Source: Cyclina sinensis | Lineage: Eukaryota; Mollusca; Bivalvia; Venerida; Veneridae | NCBI GenBank assembly: GCA_012932295.1 | Contig: JAAONU010000006.1 | Location: forward strand, 17,438,904 to 17,502,903 | Direction: 5' to 3' | Length of the DNA: 64,000 nt | Notes under the pieces: generated by a model | What the model saw: only the letters and a program-made list of their open reading frames with translations | Told to the model about the DNA's origin: nothing | Databases searched by the model: none | In this document: piece after piece, positions 12,569 through 24,500 of the stretch | Numbering within the stretch: the first letter of the stretch is position 1 | Layout of the letters: each line of letters starts with the position of its first letter | Position numbers and translations under genes: made by a program

Positions 12569-15500
12569 CTAAATATATATGTGTTCTCTACAATACTTGA
12601 GGTCTGAGTATTTCAGTTAAGGCTAAATTTCTACTGAGAGGCTGCTTTTACTGTTATCTCAAGCAATGATCCTTGACCACGCATATGTTCATAACTCATG
12701 AATCACTGCCAACATTTAAGAATAAAAAAAAAAACACTTAGAAAATTGCTTCAAACACAGTGATAAGCCACTGTAAAGTTTCCTGATCTACTGTACTAAA
12801 CACAAAGAGAACTCCTTTGAAAAATTAAGTGTAATATTATGTTCCTGTTCTGGCAAACTTTTTACACTTCAGAATTAAATTCCTTAAAGTTAAGTTGTAA
12901 ACAAAATTTGTTACTACATCATTATATATGAGCACAATATGGCAACCAATCAGCTGGACTTATCTAATTTCCTGCCTCTCATGTCACAATTCAACAGATG
13001 ACAAGAGGGAAATAAAATATGCCTTACTGACTGTTAAGAACTAACCTTACAGCACAATGATATATATATAAGCTAATTTTTTTAATGGGACACCCTTTTA
13101 CCTTTGACTCTGTCACTTGTTTTTTCTGAGCCATGGCTGCAGCTTTAGCCATTTCTGCCTTTTTTTGGTCAAGTGTACTAGACTGCTGGTTCCCACTACT
13201 TAACATCACACCTACACCACTGGCCACTGGAAAATTCATTTTACAATGCATATAAAATTTTGTTATAATCTATATCTTCTACATGGGAAAAATTACAGGC
13301 TTAGCCAGTTTTTACATCAAAAGTTAAAAGCAAAATGCTAAGAAGTAAAGAAGTAGGTTTATTTTGAATCATTTAACAAAAATGTTCAAGGATACTAACA
13401 TGTTATTGTAATATGAAGACCAAAACAATAAAGTCACAATTAAACGAGCATTAAATAATTTTATGAGAAACAAATGACTTTTAGATACCAATAGAGCTAA
13501 ATGATACACTGCAGAATTACTGCTATAAACTGACAGAAAGTTTTTAGAAAAAAAAAAAACACCAAAAAAACATTTCAAATTAAAAGCTTTGTTAGATTGA
13601 AAATGAAAATGCAAGATCACTGAATTGAAACAATTTCTCAATAAACACTTACGATGAGTAGCGCCTGGCGGTGGAGGTTTAATGTGTTTCGGACTAGAAT
13701 TTGGTAAATCGTCACCTATTGTGAATGTCGCTGAGGGCTCTGAGAATTTCTCCTGAGAAGGTTTCGTCATTGCAGGTGGCATGAAATCTTTATCTTGCTG
13801 AATTTTGATTGGTGAACTCACAATGATAGGTGGAGATGCTGATGCCGATGGTGTCTGGACTGGAGCCACGGGTTTCGGACCGGAGGATGGGACTTGTGCT
13901 GGCTGTGGGGTTGGTTGCGATGAAACCACTGGGGCTGATGAAGTTAACAGACCTTCTAATGTGCGATCATGTAGCGTTACAGGAACTAAATGAACAAAAG
14001 TTAGCAAGCAATAAAAAAATAAGCAAAAAACCTAAAACAAAAGCAGTTCTGAGCTGCCATTTTCAAAACTTAAATCTTTTCATATGACAATTAATGTGTG
14101 ATACTTTTAGACACAGTACAGGCACTAAATGGATGACATTTTTTCTGACATTTTTTTCTAGACTGTTTCCTAGACAATCATTAACAGTTAAAGGAAGAAA
14201 AAAAATTGTGATTTAAAAGATTTTCTAATTTAATTTCTAGTGGGACAGTGGCAACTCTGACTACCAAAACATAAACAAAAGTTAGAAACAAAAACTAAAC
14301 TACACTGCTAGCATATTCTGTACAGGAATTCAACAATAATCAGCTCTTTACAAGAAAAACTCCATCTTAAATGCTTATTTCCATTATATATTTTTTGAAA
14401 TATGCCACACCTATGGAACAAATTATGTCTAGTGATATGATGGAAAAACAGAACATCAAAAATTAAATAATTTTTCTTTCTCTCAAGAAATGCATCCAAA
14501 GGAACAAAAGGAGGGAGTGACTTGCAGAACTAAAACACAACTAGATGAAATAAAGTAATAATCAAGCAAATTATAACAGCTACGAATAATACACCTACAA
14601 ATCCACAAGTTTTATGGTTAATACATTTTAATATTTCAAACACAAAGGGGCCATGATGGCCCTTTATTGTTCACCACTGTTCATTTTCACTGAAAACAGA
14701 TTTTTCAGACATAATGTGTCCAAATGATGAAGTTAAAGTTAGACAACCTAGTTTTTGATTCCATGTAACATGGTTACAGTCTTACAGTCTACAGTCTGGT
14801 TACAGATTCTCAACACAGTCCATCCTTAAAGTTCACAAGTTTTTCAACTGAGTCAGTGACCTAGTTATTGATCCAAAGTGACCAAGGTTAAATCTGTCCA
14901 AAGAGATATCTTGAAAAATATATTCCGACCAAGAATATTTACATGTCCTTAATTTTGAGGGCTCCGAGTGCAGTTGTTTATCAACTGGAAACTGATTTTT
15001 CAAACTGCAGGCTCTTGTTGGCTTGACCTTTGACACAGTATGCACATATCAAAATCTGTAATCTTTTCACCATGCCCAACCATCCTGCTAACTTTTTACA
15101 ATGAACTATACTAAAGTTGAGAGTCCTTACTGGAGTTGTAAATTAGAAACTCTTTTTCAAAGTGAAAACCCTATGGTTTGACCTTTGACCCTATGTGCCC
15201 AAGCAAATGACTCATCTTTTCATCATTCTTAACCATTCTGTTAAGTCTGAAAGTCCTAGGATTTGTATTTCTTGAGTTATCAATTAGAAACTGTTTTTGA
15301 AGTTAGGACCATGCAAGCGTGACTTTTGATCCCGAGAACCCAAAAATCAGTTGGGTTCGTCTAGTCAAAATGCCCAACCTTTCTACTGTAACAAATATAA
15401 AACCTTTGGCAATATGCATCATCAAGTTACTGATTAGGAACCATTTTCAAAGTGCAAGCACCTATTTCTGAGACATTTGACCCAGTGAGCCCAGAATCAA

Positions 15501-18500
15501 AAGGGTCCATCTTATCATACCAAAGTCTGAGGGTCATTTCAAACCATCTTGAAAAGTTTGAGAGTTACAAGTTTAATTTTTCCTAAGTAACTGATTGAAA
15601 ACATCTTTGAAATGGCAGCACCCTTAGAGCTTGACCTATGACCCAGTAAATTCAAAACCATTAGGGTCTTCGTCTTCTACTCAATATGCCCTATCTACCT
15701 TGTATCAATCCCTGAGCTTGTATGTTCATATGTAACTGATCAAAGACCAAAAAAAAAAAGGTGCAATCCCTGTGAGCTTGACCTTTGACACAGTGAGCCA
15801 AAAATAATAGGTGTCATCTTTTCATCAAGCCCAACCATTCCGTACAGATCGAGAGTCCTGGAATCAGCTTTTCTTAAGATATTGATTGTAAACTGTTTAC
15901 AGGGTGGAGGCCAATTTAAGCTAACCTTTGACCCAATGATCTCAAAATACAAAAGAGGTATCATGATGCCTCTTGTTCTACAGACCGACCAACCAAACAA
16001 CTGACACGAGCAAAGATACACCTACTTCATTAAAGGGGAATAATAAGCCATAACTCATGGACTGAATATAAAAAAGTGACTTCTGGAGTGCTCATATGAC
16101 CTTCCACTAATCTTGGACCTTTGACCTGAGCAGATGACATCATTTTTGAGCCTAAATAACCCAGTCTCAAACTTGTCCATGAGATCATAGGGGCAAATAT
16201 TCTGAGCATGTTTCATTATGGCCAGGTCAAAAATGTGGCTTCTCATGCCACACAACAACAGATATTTACTAATGGCTATTCACAGAAACTCTAAATATTA
16301 TTACAAGAAACTTCTACAACTCTGTCAATGTTTGCCAAATGAATTTTCATGAGAATGTTTTAAGACTGCATTGAAGCTAGAGATTAAAAACTGCCTTCAC
16401 ACAACAAAAAGCATGTTTGTAACAACTTTCTAAGGCTTACCAGTAGTTTTGTTTTGAGGTTTTGGTGCTGCTACAGCACTTGGTCTTCCCGGTTGTTGGG
16501 GCAAGGAATGCATCACAGGTCGTACTGGAAAATAACAAACCAAGGTGATCAACACTCTTTACCCAGCAACAGTTGAACTTTTCAGGATTTAGTTCATTAC
16601 TACCACTTAGTTAAGACCATTACAAAGATATAAAGGTCTGTTGTGAAAATTCTGTTACGGTTGAAGTGTATGAAATATCAACATGAGTATCACTTTTTAC
16701 TTTATTAGACAAAACCCATAGGTATTGTAAACATTTTCTTTATTTTGCAAAAAGGACTGGAATTTAGTTACTTCAGTCTTGCAACAGGTGTAGAGTGTAT
16801 TTTGTTCTATACCTATATCAGCCTTTGGTTCCGTCTTCACAGTCGGTGTAGCGGGAGTGCTGGTGGACTGGACTGACACCAGCGGGAACTTTAGCAGGTA
16901 CAACATTTACCCCTTTCTTTTCATCCCCTATCTGTGGTCTGCCAATGGCTGGCTTATCTGGCAAGCTCTGAGATGTACCATTGCTCATTTTAACCCCATC
17001 TGAAGAAACCATTACTGCATTGTTCCCTCCTATAGTCAGTTTCATGTTGGGAGATCGCATACCATTTTCCTGTTAAAAAGTTGAATATTTTCTTTACAAG
17101 AGAAGTTTAGTAAAGTTCAAGAATAGTTGATATTGTTTTCATGGGGCTTAATGCCTACTGGAAACAACTCAACCTGGCAGCTTGTCAAAGAACTGTATCT
17201 CAAGAGAAGCTGAACAGAAAGCATTTTCAGGCTGTCCCTTGAACAGCTCTGGTACAAAACCACAGACATCTTTGAAAAACTGAAAAAACATTCTCCAAGG
17301 CAAGTAGTGAGGATCAAACCCCCTGATCACCTGAGAACTTGTGCGGGGATTTGAAATCATTGAACATAAACTCTAGTTCATGCAGACTGGCTGATTTACT
17401 TCATTATTAATTAATTTAAATATTTTTAAGTTTTATTATCAAGTGTGCCATTTTAAGATGATGGATAACCATCTACTATGTAGCATTAAATGATTAGCGC
17501 TCATATATATATATGGTGCCTGTTTTAATACTATTTAGTTGAATTTTGTAACATCACCCCCTTAAATGGGTGACATCCTCTTTTTCAACTGGTGACAACA
17601 TCCATTTCATGCTTGACTTTTTCCTATTTCCAAAGGCAAAAACATCGGAGGAAGCAAATTGTGTTGAAGGGTTTTCAAAGGCAACATCATTTGGAATAAT
17701 AATGATCAAATCTATCCATAATAACAAAATTATGGCTAATTTTAGCAATATCCAATATTTGACTTTGAAGGTCAAGATCAAGTTCAGTTTAACCTTGTTA
17801 CTGTCTAAAGGGTAATAATGTCCAAGTAAGAAGACAATACATCCATTAAAAACAAAGATATAGCCAATTTAAGCAATGTCTAAGTCATTTAAAGGTCAAA
17901 ATAACACTGGAATTATTCAACATGTTGGTTTTATTATCAGTGTTGTTTTGTCCCTAATACGAATCAAATCTGTCTATCAATAACAAAGTTATGGCAATTT
18001 AAGCAAAATTCAATAATCTGACCTTGATGGTCAATGTCATATAAAGGTCAAGGTCACACTTGAATAAATCAACCTGTCAGTTTTGTCATTACTGTTGATT
18101 TTATCCAAGTATGAAACAAATCTGACCATAAATAACAAAGTTATGGCCAATTTTTACAAAGTTCAATAATTTGACCTTGATGGTCAAGGTTATTTTAAGG
18201 TCAAGGTCATACCTGGAATATCTGAAATGTCAGAGTTGTCATAAGATTTTTTTTTGGTTTAAGTATGAATCAAATCTATAAATAAATAAGAAAGTGACAA
18301 TTTAAACAAAATTCAATAATTTGACTTTGACGGTAGAAAAAGGGAATATAATGAACATTTCTGTCAAGTTTGATTTAAATTGGTCTATTGGTTTGTGTGG
18401 AAATGTCAAATTTTGATGAAAATAAATTTTTAGCTCAAGCAGCCATTTTCTCTAGGGAACCATTTGAGCAATTTTAATGAAGGGCTATTCAGAAACATTT

Positions 18501-21500
18501 CTGTGAAATCTGGTGGAAAATGACAACGCAGTTTAGGAGGGGATAACGTTTTAATTAAAAAATCTTTTTTAAAACCTTTGCAGCCCTTATGAGCAGAATG
18601 GTTTGAGCAAATTAAGGAAAGGGCATTATGACAAACATTTCTGTCATGTTTGGTTACAAATGGCCATGTGGATTTGGAAGAGGTGTCATTTGAAGCAAAA
18701 TATTGATGAAAATCTATTTAAGCTCAAGTGGCCATTTTGTGCAATAGAGTGGAAACATTTGAGCAATTTTAACTAGAACTGCCACTGTCATGGTGTGAAT
18801 ACCCCTGCATAGCGCTTTGTCAGAATCAACAGGGGTCACTTAGAGGTCATGGACAACCTCCCTGCCAAATCTGAGGGTAGTAAGCCAGTACATTGCTTAG
18901 TTATGTATTCTACATGTTATTTAGTGACAAAGATCAAAGTTACCATTACCTTTGACCTACTACCTCAAAACTGAAACTGCCATTGCATGACTTGAACCCC
19001 CCTGTGGGCCAAAGGATTGTTAAGATATTGGGCACACAAGGAAAATCTGATGGACAGATGGACAGACGGACAAGTTGATTCCAATATACACCCTTTACAA
19101 CTTTATTGTGTGGGGTATAACAAATTTTCTTTTTATTATATGTTTTTTAATGGATTTAAGTCATTTTTACTCATTTATGCCACATAACTGGGAGGTCAAG
19201 CTTTAGAGTGAGAGCCATGTGTAACCATGACCTTTGACTCAGTGACCTCAAAATCAGTAGGGGCATGTACTAGTCATGACCAACCTCCACACCAAATATG
19301 AAGACTGTGGGTCAAAAGATTCTTAAGTTCTCGGGCAGACAAGCTTTTTTAGTCAAGGCTTCTGTGACCTTGACCTTTGACCCAGTGACCTCAAAATAAA
19401 TAGGGGTCATCTACTGGTCATGACCAACCCCAAACCAAATATATTGGGCGGACAGGCTTTTTTTTGTCAAGCCCCCTGTGACCTTTGACCCAGTGACCTC
19501 AAAATCAATAGGTGTCATCTACTGGCCATGACCAATCTCCAGACCAAATATGAACACTGTGGGTCAAAGGATTCTAAGTTATTGGGCGGACAAGGAAAAA
19601 CCAACGGCCGGCCGGATGGACAGACAAGCTGATTCCAGTATACCCCCCACAAAAAAAGACCCTACAGTTTTGGAGGAGATGCTGTTGGATTTTTTAAATA
19701 TTTTTAGTAGGGATGAAAGTGAACGTCTGAACCCAATACCAAACATTCGAATGTATTTTTGGCATTCGAATGCTCGAAAAAAAAAATGGACCTTCTTTTA
19801 TTTTCATTTAAAAATGAAATCATAAAGTGTTGAAGAAGTCAGAAGGTAAATTCACACCTATTGTTTCTTTAACACCTCTGTTAATACCTCTGGTAAGATG
19901 ACCATAAACATGCGTCGTCTAGTGTTGGTGGTCAATGTTTGAAGCAAGTGTCAATGGGTAAGACAAAAAGTACCAAGAGTGTCAAGTTAGGGCTGAAACT
20001 TGGAGACAGAATGAATGTGTCATAGGATGAAACTAAATACACGAAAGTGTCAGTCAGTTATTGGCGCTCACCCCGATTTCACTTGATACTGGCCCGATTT
20101 TTGGTTGTTTCATTCTCTCGAAAATTCTAACAGTTTACATCCGTATTGCTAAAAATCAGTCAAAATGTAAATGATACTTCCCAAACCTTGCACTTAGTCT
20201 CAATTTCTTTTTTCTTTTCAACCTTCTAAATATAATTTAATTTAATGGGATACCTGATACCGATTAATACACCTTGTGCCAGTTAATTAAAAACATTCGG
20301 ATCTTATCGAGTAAAAAAAGAAAAAACAAGAGGGCAATGATGGCCCTAGATCGCTCACCTGAATACTTTGCCTTTGGGTATGCTATTGAGCTAACATCAA
20401 CAGCTTTTTGAAGAATCTCCCTATATAAATCTAAGTGTAAAATGACACCCAAGGCAGGGCCAAATTCACTCAAGGGGCATACTTTGAACAAACTTGGTAG
20501 ATGACCTCTATCTGATGCTCCATTTAAAATATCTAATTTCTAGGCTCTGTGGTTTCAGACAAGAGGTTATTTAAAGTTTTTCCTACATAAGCCTAGGTAA
20601 CATCAACTGACCCCCAAGGGCTGTGCCAAATTTGACCCTGGGGGCATAATTTGAACAAATTTGGTAGAGGTCCACTAGACCATGCTACATACCAAATCTT
20701 AAGGCTCAGGGCCTTGTGGTTTCAGACAAGAAGATTTTTAAACTTTCACTATATAAGCCTATCTAAAATCAATTGACCCCAGGGGCGGGGCTTAATTTGA
20801 CACCAGGGGTATAATTTGAACAAACTTGGTAGAGGTCCACTAGACAATGCTACAAACCAAATCTTTAGGCTCAGGGCCTTGTGGATTTAGACAAGAATAT
20901 TTTCAAAGTTTTTCCGTTCAGTTGCCATAGCAACCGGAGTTCTTGATGGAATTAAATTCTTTGAACAACTTTGGTAGAGCTTCATGCAAGGAATATCCCA
21001 GGCATGTTTCGTCAATGTTGGCTTAGTGGTTTAGGATGAGATGTCGTTCAAGTCAAATTGACAACGACGCAAGACGACAATCAACGATCCTAAAAGCTCA
21101 CCCTGAGCAGTGCTCAGGTGAGCTAAAAAGGGAATTCCAGAAATAAGGATAATGGAGTTATGTAATTTGACCTACTACTGTAGCTTGTCACTAAGAAGTT
21201 GTGGAAGGTGGAAAAAAAATGTTTAAAATGTTGAGTTATTTCACTTGATTATGAATTTTAAGGAATTTTGTAAGTCGAGAAGGGAGCATAATTCTGAAAA
21301 CAAAGAAGGTAGAGTAACACAACTTGTGGCATTTATATAGGGTATCATGATGGATAGAAGAGAATGTGTGAAGTAATGGCAGAGATATTCTGAAAATGTC
21401 AGTCATTGCACATAGACGAGGGGCCCAGGGCAATACCTAGACATTATTTTTCATAAAGCCTTTGGCTTTCGCATGTATACACAGCAATTCATTCTGGTCG

Positions 21501-24500
21501 TATTCAACTCTGGGCGCACTTTAACCTAAAGGAAAATTTAGTCAATTACTACCTGCACATGCGCAGTAAACCACTTCCTTATTACCGGAAACCTTCAGTT
21601 TTCATTTTGGCGTGCTCTGGGCTACACGTGTCTTAGTTTTTTTTTGTTTTTTTTTCGTGTTCGCTGTAAGTATGGCCCAACCTGTTGACACTTTAAGTCT
21701 CTGTGACTCAGATGCTTCTCAAAATTCATTCTCGGGGTTTTCTTCGGATGACACCCCGAAAGTTTCCACAAAAACTCGACCTAAATCGGTCGTTAGTAAA
21801 GTGACTAAAAATAAGCCTAAGAACAGTAAACGACTTTCGGGTGGTAAGAAAGTGACTGGGAAAGGTAAGTCTTCGGACAAAAACAAGTCTTCGGACATTA
21901 CCAAGCCTTCGTCTTCGGACAGGCCAATTCTAGATGTTTCTAAGTTGACACAGAATGACCTTCAGTCCCTCAGGGATCTGTTAGGTATAGGGAATTTTTC
22001 TTCGGAACATCAGCCTATCCCTGATGATGATGAGACTTTTTCTAGACCTTCAGTTCTTGGTCAAGCTTATGAAAATGTAAGAGTGCAGCTTGATGCTGAA
22101 GATATTTCAGATTCGGATGACTTTGGTCCTACTGAGAATTCTCCACAGGTTAAAACTGTAAATTTTTCAGATGCACTTTTTTCTGTTGATGAAAATAATA
22201 ATGAACCTTCGGGTGAAATTGACTGGATTTTGCCCAAATTAAAAGCTCCTGAAAAGGGTAAAGCAGTTTCAAGTTCATTGGCAAAATTGATAAATTTATC
22301 ATGTACAGCACAGTGTGAAACAGATCAATTGCTTAGCAAGTACAAAGTTCCTGAAAATTGTGAAATGGCTACTGCACCTCTGGTAAATCAGGAGATATGG
22401 AAAACTCTTGATAAAAAGGCTCATTTGAATGACAAACTAGTTGTGGTTATTCAGAACTTGGTTGCGGCAGGTTTTGCCCCAGTGATTCAGTTAGCTGAAT
22501 TGATGAAGTCTCAAATTTCTCCTGAGGCCAAAATTCTCCTCTCAGACATCCTGACTATTCTAGGTCAGATTCAATACAACTTATCAGTTCGTCGTCGCTA
22601 CATGATAAGGCCTTGCCTTAAAAAAAAGTACTCTGGATTGTGTCAGATCTCAATGCCTATTACTACCAAGTTGTTTGGTGACGATATATCCAAAGAAGTA
22701 AAAAATTGTGAAGCAGTACTCTCCCTTGGGAAGGATTATGTTCAATATGGTCAGCCTGGCTCTTTTTCCCGTGGCCGTGGTTTCAGAGGTTTTCCTCGTC
22801 GTGGGTATACATCTTATCAGTCTGGCTCAAGGTACCAACCATATCCACAGAGAGGTCAGCAGAGCTCTTTCAGACAGAATTACAATTGGCCTAGGCCTGT
22901 CAAGAAAGTTGCAGCAACAGCAACTTCCCCAAACGATCAGGACTAGATCACGTAAGTAATGTAGGAAATTTGAAATTTTTCACTGAACAATGGGGAAAGT
23001 TCACAAATGATCCTTGGATCTTATCTGCTGTTTCAGGTTATAAAATAGACTTTGTTGAGAAACCATTCCAAGATAAAATTCCAAATGAAATTCCATTTAA
23101 AGGTGCACAATGGCAACTCGTAAATGATGAGGTTCAATCTTTGTTGCAAAAAGGTGCTATTGTTGTCACTGAACATGAACCTGGTGAATTCATTTCAACT
23201 TTATTTCTTGTTCCGAAACCAAATGGGAAGTTTCGGCCTGTTATAAATCTCAGATATCTGAATGAGTTTGACAGTTATAATCATTTCAAACAAGAAACCT
23301 TCAATATAGTTTTAGATTTAATTCAGAAGAATGACTTTTTTTACAAAACTTGATCTTTCGGATGCTTATTTTTCCGTTCCTATTCATGAAGACGATACAA
23401 AATTTTTGAAGTTTTCTTGGAATGGTTTTCTGTATAAGTTTGTGTGTTTACCATTTGGGCTTTCTATTGCCCCATATTTGTTTACAAAGATTTTGAAACC
23501 AGTTTATGCTTGGTTTAGACAACAAAATATTCGATGTTCATATTATATTGATGACTCTCTGAATATGAATCAAAGCAACATTGTTTGTGCTCAGAATTCA
23601 GATATAATGGTTCACACAATCAGTTCTTTGGGTTTTTCCATTAATCTGTCCAAGTCTATTTTAGTGCCTTGTCAAAGGATTGTATTCTTTGGTTTTTTCA
23701 TTGACTCTGTGGCATTTAAAGTTTACTTAACGGCTGACAAGGTTCAGAAAATTTTGACCAAATCGAAACAGTTATTGGAAAAAGGAAAAGTGATCATTCG
23801 AGAACTTGCCTCATTTATCGGGTTAATAATAAATGCATTTTATGCAGTGTTTGAGGCAAAACTTCACTTCCGTGATCTAGAAAGAAATAAAGTTCTTGGT
23901 CTGAATGGTTCTCTTGATTATGACAGAGAAGTTGTTTTATCACCTTCTTGTTTACAAGAACTACATTGGTGGAGTCAAAATATAGTTTCTAAAAATGGTA
24001 AATTGATCAGACCAAGTCCTGTAGAACTCAGGTGTCGAACTGATGCATCCCTTGCTGGCTATGGGGGAATTGATTTAATTTCAGACAAACATGTAAATGG
24101 TAGATGGAGTTACCGCGAATCTGTGAATTCTATCAATTATTTAGAATTGTTGGCAGTTTTCTATTCACTTCAAGCTTTGTATCATGACACTTATATTCCT
24201 GGAATTGAAAATACTGCAGATTTTTTCTCTAGGACTTTTTCTGAGTCAACAGAATGGATGTTGAAACAAGACATATTTGACAGGTTATGCAAACACTTCT
24301 TTTTGCCTTCTATAGATTTGTTTGCTACCAGACTGAACAAGAGATTAAACAAATTTGTTTCTTGGTATCCAGAACCAGGAACTACTTTCATAAATGCATT
24401 CAATATGTCCTGGCATGGTTTACTTCCTTATGTTTTTCCACCTTTCAATTTGGTTGGAAAGGTTCTTAACAAAATTGTTTCAGACAAGGTTGATCAAGCT

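Noticed and set aside
16697..17060. Two separate short genes in overlapping frames
   Set aside because: Splice phases place both frames in one BET exon; a micro-intron or one-base error explains the shift better.
18940..19660. gacctttgaccc boxes as nuclear-receptor regulatory sites
   Set aside because: They recur once per unit in all tandem-core elements, so their presence is explained by the repeat; function cannot be argued from this alone.
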